Positions 1-7,104 of a DNA stretch of 10,196 bases are shown piece by piece. Position 1 is the first letter of the stretch. Every line of letters begins with the position of its first letter. The DNA lies in the NCBI GenBank assembly GCA_016880225.1, contig JAEHDT010000163.1, positions 1-10,196 of the forward strand. Reading direction: 5' to 3'. Below the pieces are notes generated by a model. It was given only the letters and a program-made list of their open reading frames with translations, searched no databases and was not told the origin of the DNA. This DNA comes from Gemmatimonadota bacterium. GTDB taxonomy: Bacteria > Gemmatimonadota > Gemmatimonadetes > Gemmatimonadales > GWC2-71-9. The position numbers and the translations under genes are program-made.

Positions 1-516
1 CTCGCGCGCCGCCGCCCCGGAGACCCACTGCGAGCTCCCCGCGGCGTCGGCGATGCGGCCGTCGATCGAGGTTGCGAGCTTGAGCGCCACGAACGGCCGT
101 TCCCGCTGCTCGCGCGCGAACAGGAACGGCGCGTTCAGCGCGGCTGCCGCCTCGGCCAGGAGCCCGACCGACACGACCACGCCCCGACCGCGCAGCACGC
201 CCGCGCCTCCTCCCGCCTCCGGATCCGGGTCCGCGATCGCGGCCGCGACCCGGGCCACCCCCGCCGCCGCGATCGCGTCGGTGCACGGCGGCGTCTTGCC
301 GTGGTGCCGGCACGGCTCGAGGTTCAGGACCAGCGTCGCACCGCGCGCGCGGTCGCCGGCGGCCCGCAGGGCCGCCACCTCAGCGTGGGGCCCGCCGTAC
401 TCAGCGTGATAGCCTTCCCCCACGACGGCCTCCCCGGCGAGCACCACAGCGCCCACGAGGGGGTTGGGAGCGACGCGCCCCCAACCCCGGCGTGCGAGGT
501 CGAGGGCGCGTTCCAT
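1..516 (-). CDS. ribD: Riboflavin biosynthesis protein RibD, N-terminal 172 residues (cut by left window edge)
   Basis: Bifunctional enzyme of riboflavin synthesis in the cytoplasm: it deaminates diaminohydroxyphosphoribosylaminopyrimidine and then reduces the ribosyl group. The visible part holds the whole zinc deaminase domain and the start of the reductase. Residues 18-24 read NPLVGAV; the zinc and catalytic motif HAE is at 44-46, and the second zinc motif runs from EPC (67-69) through HHGKTPPC to Cys78. The reductase begins around residue 141 with the conserved KLATSIDGRIA, followed by SSQWVSG at 161-167. The full family length is about 360-370 residues, so roughly half is missing only because the window ends. 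The ATG at 516 is chosen because it begins the typical MERALDLARRG; a weak GGAG lies about nine bases upstream. The gene follows the outer-membrane protein gene after 46 bases and is probably in the same operon. No motif residue is missing. Confidence 0.95.
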   Translation of the reverse strand, partial: MERALDLARRGWGRVAPNPLVGAVVLAGEAVVGEGYHAEYGGPHAEVAALRAAGDRARGATLVLNLEPCRHHGKTPPCTDAIAAAGVARVAAAIADPDPEAGGGAGVLRGRGVVVSVGLLAEAAAALNAPFLFAREQRERPFVALKLATSIDGRIADAAGSSQWVSGAAARE

Positions 517-562
517 GGCCGCTCGCTCCGCGGGCGGTGAGGCCGCCCGTTCGGCCGCGTTG

Positions 563-1504
563 TCAGAATCCGAAGCGAATGCCGATGCCTCCGAAGACAT
601 GTCCCGCCTTGGGATCGAAGTCGGAGAAGTTGGTGGTGAGATGCTGGTCCTTCCCCGTCTGATACCCAAGCTCGGCCACCAGCTTCACGGCGGCAAGGCT
701 CAGCCCCCCGTTCAGAAACACCACCTGGCGGGTGTTGGCGAGATCGACGGTGACCGTCCGCGTGGTCGTGGGCGTGTCGTTGAAGCGGATATGAGCAGTG
801 GACGTGTAGTGGTCGACCCCGAGCCCCGCGGCGAGGTCCACCAGCGCGAGGCGCCACCCGGCCTCGATACGGTAGTTGTCCGCCTTCAAGTCCGTGTCGA
901 ACTCGAACTCGTTGCCGCTCGCCAGCTGGCCGTACTGGAGGCGCGGGACCGAGCGGCGCATATAGCTCACCGAGACGGACGGCACCGGGAACCCGCCCTT
1001 CAGCGCCCCCACACGCAGGCCGTAGCCCAGGCCGAGGGCGACGCTGCCGATGTGGGCGGCTCCCGAATCCACGGAGAGGTTTGACACGACGCCCGTCGGC
1101 AGCAGGACGGCGGAACCGAGCGCGTCTATCGAGAACAGCCCGAGGGACGTGCCGCGGTACAGCCCGACGGCGCCCTCGACCACGGGTGCGGGCACCGCGC
1201 CGTTGAAGCTCGACGGCACCGAGGGCTGGCTGGCGCTGTCGGGGTTGGGCAACGCGGCCTTCAGCAGGTTGACCCGTGCCGTCACGGAGACGTGCCCCAG
1301 GCCGCCGAGCGATCCCGCCGTGCCGAGCACGGGGTTGCCTCCCGACACGAGCATGCCGGCGAGCGGATGAAACGCCCGGACGGCGTCCACGGCGGTGTTG
1401 CACGCCGCGGTGGCGTTGGGATCGAGCACGTTGCACTGCGGCTCCTGCGCTGCCAGGCGAGCCGCAGTGACGATCATTGCGAGTATCATCACCATCCGTT
1501 CCAT
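563..1504 (-). CDS. Small exported beta-barrel outer-membrane protein, unknown function
   Basis: A 313-residue protein with an N-terminal signal peptide (hydrophobic stretch at residues 4-15, likely cleavage near 19-20, LAAQ) and a body of alternating strands rich in Gly, Ser, Thr and aromatics. It ends in IRFGF with a terminal Phe, the usual signal for insertion by the BAM machinery. After the signal come two cysteines (24 and 35) that could form a disulfide. Strand-like pairs such as GSVALGLGYGLRVG, the segment around YRIEAGWRLAL, and VKLVAELGYQTG support a barrel of roughly 10-14 strands, which I estimate by eye. The start is firm: AGGAGGT lies four bases before the ATG. It sits nine bases after purM and before ribD, an odd place for an envelope gene. 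The family is not one I can name; a transporter, a structural porin-like protein and a lipid-binding barrel are all possible. Confidence 0.8.
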   Translation of the reverse strand: MERMVMILAMIVTAARLAAQEPQCNVLDPNATAACNTAVDAVRAFHPLAGMLVSGGNPVLGTAGSLGGLGHVSVTARVNLLKAALPNPDSASQPSVPSSFNGAVPAPVVEGAVGLYRGTSLGLFSIDALGSAVLLPTGVVSNLSVDSGAAHIGSVALGLGYGLRVGALKGGFPVPSVSVSYMRRSVPRLQYGQLASGNEFEFDTDLKADNYRIEAGWRLALVDLAAGLGVDHYTSTAHIRFNDTPTTTRTVTVDLANTRQVVFLNGGLSLAAVKLVAELGYQTGKDQHLTTNFSDFDPKAGHVFGGIGIRFGF

Positions 1505-1508
1505 GCCG

Positions 1509-1515
1509 ACCTCCT
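1509..1515 (-). promoter_or_regulatory. Strong Shine-Dalgarno site of the outer-membrane protein gene, overlapping the purM stop
   Basis: AGGAGGT on the minus strand, four bases before the ATG at 1504. The first two bases belong to the purM stop codon TAG (1516-1514), so ribosomes ending purM are released on the site where the next gene begins. It is the best ribosome binding site in the operon, which fits a need for much more of this protein than of its enzyme neighbours. Confidence 0.85.
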
Positions 1516-2539
1516 ATCGTTCGACGAACCTCACGCCCCGCGTCCCCGCCCGCACTTCGCCGATGATCCAGGCGTCCACGCCGGCGCGCTTGGCCGCCGC
1601 CATCGCCGCTTCGGTGTCGTCGCGCGCGGCGACGGCGATCATGCCGATGCCCAGATTGAACACGCGCCGCATCTCGCCGAGCGACACGTCGCCCGCGCGC
1701 ATCAGCACGCGGAACACGGTCGGCCACGGCCAGGCGCGGGCTTCCACCACCGCCTCGCATTCCGCGGGCAGCACGCGCACGAGGTTGCCGGGAATGCCCC
1801 CCCCCGTGATGTGGGCGAGGGCATGGAGGCGCGAGAGCACCGGGTTCACGGCCGCCGCGTAGCTCGTATGCACGTCCAGCAACACCTGGGCCACGGTGCG
1901 CCCCGTGTCCGGGAACGGCTGGTCCACGTCGAGCCCCAGGCGCTCGAACACGATGCGGCGTGCCAGGGTGTACCCGTTGGTGTGTAGTCCGTTCGACGCG
2001 TAGCCGAGCAACACGTCGCCCAGCCGCACGCGATCGCCGTGCAGCGCGGCCTTCTCCTCCACCACGCCCACGATAGTGCCCGCGAGGTCGTACTGCCCGG
2101 GCTGGTACAGATCGGGGAGCTGCGCCGTCTCGCCGCCCGCGAGGGTCATGTCGTGGGCGCGGCAGCCCCGCGTCACGCCGGTCACGATGGCGGCGGCGGT
2201 GTCGGGGTCGAGCTCCGCCGTCGCCAGGTAGTCGAGGAATGCCAGGGGGCGGGCGCCGTGCACCAGGATGTCGTTGACGCAGTGGTTCACGAGATCCTCG
2301 CCCACGGTGTCGTGGATCCCGGCGCGCGCGGCGACCAGCACCTTGGTGCCGACGCCGTCGGTCGAGAGGACCAGCACCGGCCGCTCGTAGCCGGGCGGCA
2401 CGCGCACCATGCCGCCGAACGCACCGATCTCGCCGAGCGCGAGCGGGGTGCGCGTGGTCCGCGCCAGCGCGGCGATACGGCGCTTCGCTTCATCGGCCGC
2501 GTCGAGACGCACGCCGGCGGCGGCGTAGCGCTCGGTCAT
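1514..2539 (-). CDS. purM: Phosphoribosylformylglycinamidine cyclo-ligase (AIR synthetase)
   Basis: Fifth step of de novo purine synthesis: ATP-dependent ring closure of FGAM to aminoimidazole ribotide, in the cytoplasm. At 341 residues it has the normal family length (about 345 in E. coli). Family motifs appear in order: GAFGG 39-43, STDGVGTK 59-66 (ATP/phosphate loop), the ED..NHCVNDI segment 81-91, GGETAQLPDLY 135-145, YDLAGTIVG 150-158, GLHTNGYTLARR 184-195, the ITGGGIPGNL glycine-rich loop 244-253 and VFNLGIGM 293-300. The ATG at 2539 overlaps the stop of the PfkB kinase gene as ATGA, which points to translational coupling. The N-terminal TERYAAAGV fits the usual start of the family (YxxAGVD), although the Asp of that motif is replaced by Arg-Leu-Asp. 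Nothing is broken. Confidence 0.97.
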   Translation of the reverse strand: MTERYAAAGVRLDAADEAKRRIAALARTTRTPLALGEIGAFGGMVRVPPGYERPVLVLSTDGVGTKVLVAARAGIHDTVGEDLVNHCVNDILVHGARPLAFLDYLATAELDPDTAAAIVTGVTRGCRAHDMTLAGGETAQLPDLYQPGQYDLAGTIVGVVEEKAALHGDRVRLGDVLLGYASNGLHTNGYTLARRIVFERLGLDVDQPFPDTGRTVAQVLLDVHTSYAAAVNPVLSRLHALAHITGGGIPGNLVRVLPAECEAVVEARAWPWPTVFRVLMRAGDVSLGEMRRVFNLGIGMIAVAARDDTEAAMAAAKRAGVDAWIIGEVRAGTRGVRFVER

Positions 2540-3459
2540 GGATTCCGTGCCTCGTCCACCTCGAAGTGGACCAGTTCCTTGAAGGCGCGCACCCGGGCGC
2601 GCACGTCGGCGACGCCGACCTGCTCGAGCCCCTGCACGCCGAACGCCTCCACCGCGAACGAGCCCATCGCGGCGCCGTACACCATGGCACGCCGGAGGTT
2701 CGGCGGGGTGAGGTCGTCGGTCGACGCGAGGTATGCCATGAAGCCACCCGCGAACGCGTCCCCCGCTCCGGTGGGATCGAACACTTCCTGGAGCGGATAG
2801 GCGGGGACCTTGAACGTGGTGTCGTGGTTCACGAGCAGGGCCCCGTGCTCGCCCTGCTTGATCACGGCCATCTTGGGCCCGCGCTCGAGCACCCAGCGCG
2901 CCGCCCGGTAGATGTTCCAGTCGCCCGAGAGCTCGCGGGCTTCGGAGTCGTTGACCATCAGGATATCGATGTGGCGCAGCAGCTCGAGCAGGAGATCGCG
3001 CTTCGAGTGGATCCAGTAGTTCATGGTGTCGCAGGCGACCAGTGCGGGGTGCGTCACCTGGTCGAGCACGCCCAGCTGCAGCTCGGGATCGATGTTCCCG
3101 AGAAACGCGTAGCGCGCGTGGCGGAACGGTTCCGGCAGCTTGGGACGGAACTGGGCGAACACGCCGAGCCGGGTCTCGAGCGTCTCGCGGCTGGAGAGGT
3201 CGTAGGAGTAGCGTGCCTTCCAGCGGAACGACTCGCCCGCGGCCTGCTCCACGCCGGAGAGATCCACGCCGCGCGCCTCCAGGGACTTGAGGGCGCCGAG
3301 CGGATAATCGGAGCCCACGACGCCGACGACCTGCACCGGGTACAGGATCGCGCCCGCCGCCGCGAAGAAGACGGCGGAGCCGCCGGGGGCGTCGGCCGTC
3401 TCGCCGAACGGCGTGTACACGGAATCCAGCGCGATCGAGCCGACGACGAGGAGGCTCAC
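2536..3459 (-). CDS. PfkB/ribokinase-family sugar or nucleoside kinase, substrate unknown
   Basis: A 307-residue cytoplasmic kinase that transfers phosphate from ATP to a sugar or nucleoside hydroxyl. The N-terminus LLVVGSIALD is the typical first strand, with the substrate-binding GG pair at 26-27. The PfkB signature DPTGAGDAFAGGF is at 228-240, with Asp234 as the expected catalytic base and the GAGD anion hole. VNDSEARELS at 169-178 and IKQGEHGALL at 200-209 are the usual ATP-side motifs. The GTG start at 3459 comes one base after the argS stop, and its own stop overlaps purM as ATGA, so it is made together with both. The neighbour purM and the lack of a sugar transporter nearby make a nucleoside substrate plausible, but specificity in this family cannot be read from motifs and ribose, fructose or adenosine-type substrates all remain open. 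Confidence 0.88.
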   Translation of the reverse strand: MSLLVVGSIALDSVYTPFGETADAPGGSAVFFAAAGAILYPVQVVGVVGSDYPLGALKSLEARGVDLSGVEQAAGESFRWKARYSYDLSSRETLETRLGVFAQFRPKLPEPFRHARYAFLGNIDPELQLGVLDQVTHPALVACDTMNYWIHSKRDLLLELLRHIDILMVNDSEARELSGDWNIYRAARWVLERGPKMAVIKQGEHGALLVNHDTTFKVPAYPLQEVFDPTGAGDAFAGGFMAYLASTDDLTPPNLRRAMVYGAAMGSFAVEAFGVQGLEQVGVADVRARVRAFKELVHFEVDEARNP

Positions 3460-3460
3460 G

Positions 3461-5101
3461 TCACATCCGATCCGGGGCGCCGATCCCCAGGAGGTGGAGA
3501 CCGTTGGCGAGCACCTGGCGCACGGCGGCGGCGAGCACCAGCCGCGCCGCCTCCTCCGGCTCGCCCAGGACGCGGAACTTGTGATACCAGGCGTGCGCGA
3601 TCCGGGCCAGGTTCTCGAGATAGCCGGTGATGCGATGCGGCTCGAGCGCGGCGGCCGCGCCGGCGACGAGATCCGGGAAATCGGCGAGCTCCTTCAGCAA
3701 GGCGAGCTCTTCCGGCTGGTCCAGCGCCCCCAGATCCACGCCTTCCGGGGACACAGCGCTGGGTTCGCGCCCGGCGACCCGGAAGATGCCGCTCATGCGC
3801 GCGTGCGCCATCTGGACGTAGAAAACGGGGTTCTCCTCGGTCTGGCTCTTCGCCAAGTCGACGTCGAACACGAACTGCGAGTCCCCTCGGCGCATCAGGA
3901 AAAAATAGCGGGCGGCGTCCACGCCCGTCTCCTGATACAGATCGCGCAGCGTGACGAACTCGCCCGTGCGTTTGGAGAAGCGCACCTCTTCCCCGCCCCG
4001 CATCACCCGCACCAGCTGCACGATCTCGGCGTGGAAGAAGTCCGCGGGATAGCCCAACGCCTGCATGGCCGCGCGCATGCGCGCCACGTAGCCGTGATGG
4101 TCGGCGCCCCACACGTCGATGGCACGCGTGAACCCGCGCTCGTGCTTGTGGCGGTGGTAGGCGATGTCGGGCAGCAGGTACGTGAACGTGCCGTCCGACT
4201 TGCGGAGCACGCGATCCTTGTCGTCGCCGAACGCCGTCGTGCGGAGCCACAGTGCGCCGTCCTGCTCGTACGTGCAGCCGCGGGCCGCTAGGTCCGCGAG
4301 CGTCTGCTCGATGAGCATGTCCCGGTACAGCTGCGATTCGGAGAACGTCACGTCGAACCGGACGCCGAACTCCCGCAGGTCCTCGTCCTGCTCCCGGCGT
4401 TGCGACTCGACCCCGATCGCGCGGCAGCGACGCACGCCTTCCTCCTCGGCCAGGTCCGCGAAGCGCCGCCCCTCCCGCTCGAGGACCGTGTGCGCCAGCT
4501 CGACCAAATAGTCCCCCTGATAGCCGCCCTCCGGAATGTCGGCGCGTCGCCCCACCGCTTGCTGCACCCGCGCCCACAGCGAGCGGGCCAGCTTGTCGAC
4601 CTGCACGCCCGCGTCGTTCACGTAGAACTCGCGCTCCACGGCGTGCCCGGTCCATTCGAGCAACGACGCGATGGCGTCGCCCAACGCGGCACCGCGCCCA
4701 TGGCCCACGTGCAGCGGACCCGTCGGGTTGGCCGACACGAACTCGACGTTCACCCGCGTCCCCCGGCCCCGATCGCCCTTGCCGTACCCATCGCCGGCGG
4801 CGAGCACCGACTCCAACACACTCGCCAGCTGGGCTTCCGCCAGGACGAAGTTGATAAAGCCGGGACCGGCGATCTCCACTTTTCGGACCAGCCCCTGCGG
4901 AAGCTGGAGCGTCGCGACCAGCCGCTCGGCGACGGCTCGGGGCTTCTGCTTCAGAGACTTGGCGAGCGTGAGCGCGAGGTTCGTCGCCACGTCGCCGTGG
5001 GCGGGATCGCGCGGCCGCTCGAGCTCGACGGCGCACGCGGGCGCGCCCAGCCGCGCCGCGGCATCCGCCAGCGCCGCACGGATCACCTCGAGCGCCTTCA
5101 C
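3461..5101 (-). CDS. argS: Arginyl-tRNA synthetase
   Basis: Class I aminoacyl-tRNA synthetase that charges tRNA-Arg in the cytoplasm. At 546 residues it is slightly short for the family (about 550-580). The N-terminal ArgRS-specific Add-1 domain spans about 1-110. The catalytic domain follows, with the family motif FVSANPTGPLHVGHGRG at 121-137, including the HIGH equivalent HVGH (131-134). WGADHHGYVARM is at 331-342. The KMSKS loop is represented by FSKRTGEFVTL at 375-385, the degenerate form usual in many bacterial ArgRS. The C-terminal DALR anticodon-binding domain holds YVQMAHARM (428-436) and ends in LLGIGAPDRM. The GTG start overlaps the fmdB stop as GTGA. No good Shine-Dalgarno site lies upstream, so translation probably depends on ribosomes coming from fmdB. 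Confidence 0.97.
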   Translation of the reverse strand: MKALEVIRAALADAAARLGAPACAVELERPRDPAHGDVATNLALTLAKSLKQKPRAVAERLVATLQLPQGLVRKVEIAGPGFINFVLAEAQLASVLESVLAAGDGYGKGDRGRGTRVNVEFVSANPTGPLHVGHGRGAALGDAIASLLEWTGHAVEREFYVNDAGVQVDKLARSLWARVQQAVGRRADIPEGGYQGDYLVELAHTVLEREGRRFADLAEEEGVRRCRAIGVESQRREQDEDLREFGVRFDVTFSESQLYRDMLIEQTLADLAARGCTYEQDGALWLRTTAFGDDKDRVLRKSDGTFTYLLPDIAYHRHKHERGFTRAIDVWGADHHGYVARMRAAMQALGYPADFFHAEIVQLVRVMRGGEEVRFSKRTGEFVTLRDLYQETGVDAARYFFLMRRGDSQFVFDVDLAKSQTEENPVFYVQMAHARMSGIFRVAGREPSAVSPEGVDLGALDQPEELALLKELADFPDLVAGAAAALEPHRITGYLENLARIAHAWYHKFRVLGEPEEAARLVLAAAVRQVLANGLHLLGIGAPDRM

Positions 5102-5397
5102 TTGTCGCCGGAGTCTTTTTTCTTCGTGCTGCGATCGGCGGGCTTCGTTTCGGCGGCGGGCTTCGACTCGGCCGCGGGCTTCGCCTCGTCCTTACGATCC
5201 GAGCGCTTCTCGCCCGCCCGCTTGTAGTCGGTGATGTAGAAGCCGGAGCCCTTGAAGACCAGCCCGGCGCCGCCCGATATCTGGCGCGCCGCGAGCTTGC
5301 CGCAGGTGGGACACTTCACGCGCCGACCGCCGGTCATCGTCGGAGAGAATTTCTCGAAGGTATGCCCGGCCGGGCAAAGGTACTCGTAGGTGGGCAT
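5098..5397 (-). CDS. FmdB-family zinc ribbon protein with a Lys/Ala/Glu-rich tail
   Basis: A 99-residue protein of the FmdB/CxxC regulatory family, small zinc ribbons of uncertain role found next to many housekeeping genes. MPTYEYLC is the typical beginning, CPTC (29-32) the second metal pair, and GSGFYITDY (50-58) the conserved end of the domain. The usual first CxxC is altered here: Cys8 is followed by PAGH, so the fourth ligand is probably His12 instead of a second Cys. After residue 60 the chain is a disordered, charged tail with a repeated unit of the type KPAAE (AKPAAE, SKPAAE, TKPAD), probably non-specific in binding. The ATG start matches the family; no clear ribosome binding site precedes it. 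Its stop overlaps the argS start, making it the first gene of the compact operon. Biochemical function is unknown. Confidence 0.85.
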   Translation of the reverse strand: MPTYEYLCPAGHTFEKFSPTMTGGRRVKCPTCGKLAARQISGGAGLVFKGSGFYITDYKRAGEKRSDRKDEAKPAAESKPAAETKPADRSTKKKDSGDK

Positions 5398-5430
5398 CGC
5401 ACAACAACTTAGCCACGCGATCCGAGTGGG

Positions 5431-5970
5431 TCAATGCGCCCGCGAGAGCACCAGCCATGCCGCGAGCGTCGCTGCCTTCTCGTCGGCGCGCCACGGGCCG
5501 GCCAGCGCCGCGCCCAGCCGCGTCACCGTCCGCCGCAGCGCATTGGGCCGCCGCCGCAGGCGGGTCCCCGCGGCGTCGTACAATGAGCGCTCGACGAGCG
5601 TCGCGCAGGGCACCCGAGCGGCCCGTGCTGCGCGCTCCAGCACCCGCCGGAACAACCGCCCCTCGAGCGCGTGTGCCCGGATGTGATCGTTCGCGATCGT
5701 CGCCGGATCGATCACGCTCCCCACCACCAGGGCGATGGCGCGCACTGCATGCCCCTGCCGGCGATACTCGCGGAGCAGTGCGGCGAGCGAGCGCCGGGAG
5801 ATACGCTCGACCAGCGCGCAGAGGGAACGCTCCAACTTCACGGCGTCGCGCGGCGGGGCACTCCGCACCGCATGGTACGGCTGACGGGAGTTAGGGACGC
5901 GGGCGTCGCTCAGGTCAATCACCCGCCGGTCGACGACGCGCGGCGAGCGCGCCGGTCCGACCACGAGCAC
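5431..5970 (-). CDS. Conserved-looking protein of unknown function, possibly RNase H-like (RuvC/YqgF) fold; start uncertain
   Basis: I cannot assign a function. From the first available start codon (GTG 5970) the product has 179 residues, Arg/Ala-rich, with no signal peptide or membrane segment. Blocks that look conserved are SRQPYHA (28-34), VVGSVIDPATIANDHIRAHALEGRLF (82-107 in outline: a strand, IDP, an HIRAHALEG helix), LVER (125-128) and GPWRADEKAATLAAWLVL near the end (158-175). A first strand, a central strand with VGS, a strand ending in Glu and a final helix starting Asp-Glu-Lys-Ala resemble the layout of RuvC/YqgF-type nucleases; this is inference. The open frame continues upstream with no ATG, GTG or TTG, and its codons GCRVKSGWATA extend the first strand naturally, so the true protein may begin earlier with a rare start, or its 5' end may have decayed. 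It ends 33 bases before fmdB. Confidence 0.6.
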   Translation of the reverse strand: MLVVGPARSPRVVDRRVIDLSDARVPNSRQPYHAVRSAPPRDAVKLERSLCALVERISRRSLAALLREYRRQGHAVRAIALVVGSVIDPATIANDHIRAHALEGRLFRRVLERAARAARVPCATLVERSLYDAAGTRLRRRPNALRRTVTRLGAALAGPWRADEKAATLAAWLVLSRAH

Positions 5971-6017
5971 CGCCGTCGCCCAGCCGGACTTGACGCGGCA
6001 GCCGAGGGCGGCGCGCT

Positions 6018-6191
6018 CTAGAACTCGCGCTTCTTCATCTCCGAGAAGAAGTCGCGCAGCTCCACGTCTTCCTCGCGCTCGGGCTGTAAAGTGTCGTCGT
6101 ACTGGCGCCGGCGATTGGGTTTCGCCTTCGCGGCCTTGGCGGCGTTCTTCTTCGCCAACGCGGCGAGCTTGCGCTCTTCACCTTTGGCCAT
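6018..6191 (-). CDS. Small Lys/Ala-rich hypothetical protein (57 residues)
   Basis: A 57-residue protein starting MAKGEERKLAALAKKN, with a strongly basic Lys/Ala helix in residues 3-26 followed by an acidic region (EREEDVELRDFFSEMKKREF). The ATG at 6191 is preferred over an in-frame ATG 21 codons upstream because AGGAG lies eight bases before it and the extra residues look like noise. No known domain is visible. The basic helix could bind nucleic acid or ribosomes and the amphipathic end could bind a partner protein, but this is speculation. It lies 75 bases after the peptidyl-prolyl isomerase gene and its stop runs into the open frame of the next gene, which has no clear start of its own. 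Confidence 0.6.
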   Translation of the reverse strand: MAKGEERKLAALAKKNAAKAAKAKPNRRRQYDDTLQPEREEDVELRDFFSEMKKREF

Positions 6192-6266
6192 GCCTGCAGC
6201 TCCTGTCAGAAGAGGGGCACGCATAAGCTGTGCGCAAGACGGCGTCCGCCGCAATGGGGCGGGGGA

Positions 6267-6881
6267 TCAGCGCCATTCCCGCACCACGCGCGCCGTTCGG
6301 ATGTAGTCGAGCGCCGGGAAGGCCCGGGTGAGGTAGGCGTTGCCCTGGCGCCGGATCGCGTCCTGCGACGGTGCCTCGCCGTACTTCCCGTTCAGCGCTC
6401 CCGCGATCACCCACCCTTCGACCACCCGGCCGATCGGGGCGAAGCCGAGCGCGTCGAGTCGCGCGTTGTCCGCCAGATTGAAGAACAGCTGCGTCGTGCG
6501 GGTGTTCGGCCCGGCGCTCGCGAAGGTGACGGTCCCGCGGGTATTCGACCGGCGCACCGGGTCATCCGGGATCGTCCGCGCAGCCCACGTCTTACCGACC
6601 TGAGGATCGCCGGGGAGCCCAAACTGCGCGACGAACCCAGGGATCACCCGGAAGAACCGTGCGCCGTCGTAGAAGCGGGCACGGACCAGCTCGTACACCC
6701 GGTCGCTGCCGCGCGGCGCCCAGTCGCGGTGCACGGCGACGACGATCCGCCCGCGGTTGGTCGCGAGCGCCACGAGGAAGCTGTCGGGTGGCGCGGCTTG
6801 CCCGGCCTGTGCGGCGCCCCGCAGCGCGACGGCGAGCGCCGCCAGCGCCGCCAGCGCCGCGCCAACCAGCAGGCCTCTCAC
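6267..6881 (-). CDS. Exported cyclophilin-type peptidyl-prolyl cis-trans isomerase
   Basis: A 204-residue folding helper expected in the periplasm. The N-terminal signal is an Ala/Leu-rich stretch (residues 4-25) ending AAQAGQA; the DNA behind it contains three near-copies of a 9-base unit (about 6833-6857) coding Ala-Ala-Leu. The cyclophilin domain spans 35-200. FFRVIPGFVAQFG (76-88) carries the residues matching human CypA Arg55 (Arg78), Phe60 (Phe83) and Gln63 (Gln86), with Val84 in place of Met61. GTVTFASAGPNTRTTQLFFNL (116-136) matches the second active-site block, with Gln131 and Phe133. The His126 of CypA has no clear match, which is common in bacterial members. The GTG start follows the DUF2892 stop by four bases, so the two are co-translated. 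It is probably an active isomerase. Confidence 0.88.
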   Translation of the reverse strand: MRGLLVGAALAALAALAVALRGAAQAGQAAPPDSFLVALATNRGRIVVAVHRDWAPRGSDRVYELVRARFYDGARFFRVIPGFVAQFGLPGDPQVGKTWAARTIPDDPVRRSNTRGTVTFASAGPNTRTTQLFFNLADNARLDALGFAPIGRVVEGWVIAGALNGKYGEAPSQDAIRRQGNAYLTRAFPALDYIRTARVVREWR

Positions 6882-6885
6882 CGCG

Positions 6886-7104
6886 TCACGGGGCCGGGGC
6901 CGATGGCGGCCGACGGGTCGAGATGCCGAACGGCAGGTAGCTCGGGCACCACCCGACGAGGCTCGTGAGGAAAAACGCGAGGGCGACGATCCCGAGCACG
7001 ATGGCCACGGTGCCGCTGATGCGTCCCGTGAAGTAGAGTGCCGCGATCGCGAGCGCGATGAGAATGCGTATGACCCGGTCGACGGTGCCCATGTTCTTCG
7101 TCAT
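6886..7104 (-). CDS. DUF2892 (YgaP-type) small inner-membrane protein
   Basis: A 72-residue protein with two predicted membrane helices, about residues 11-26 (VIRILIALAIAALYF) and 31-50 (GTVAIVLGIVALAFFLTSLV). The start MTKNMGTVDRVIR and the end GWCPSYLPFGIST are the hallmarks of the DUF2892 family, whose members stand alone or are fused to rhodanese domains as in YgaP. The conserved Cys53 follows the second helix. Role unknown; some relatives sit beside sulfur-transfer genes, but none is seen here. The ATG at 7104 is supported by AGGAGG five bases upstream, and it is the first gene after a 129-base gap. It is closely followed by the isomerase gene. Confidence 0.87.
   Translation of the reverse strand: MTKNMGTVDRVIRILIALAIAALYFTGRISGTVAIVLGIVALAFFLTSLVGWCPSYLPFGISTRRPPSAPAP

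Noticed and set aside
324..1760. 478-codon minus-strand frame across ribD, the barrel gene and the end of purM
   Set aside because: It is a low-complexity Arg/Gly-rich out-of-frame reading that crosses three genes supported by motifs and ribosome binding sites.
6833..6857. Three near-copies of a 9-base unit as a functional repeat
   Set aside because: It encodes the Ala-Ala-Leu stretch of the isomerase signal peptide; codon repetition in a hydrophobic leader explains it.
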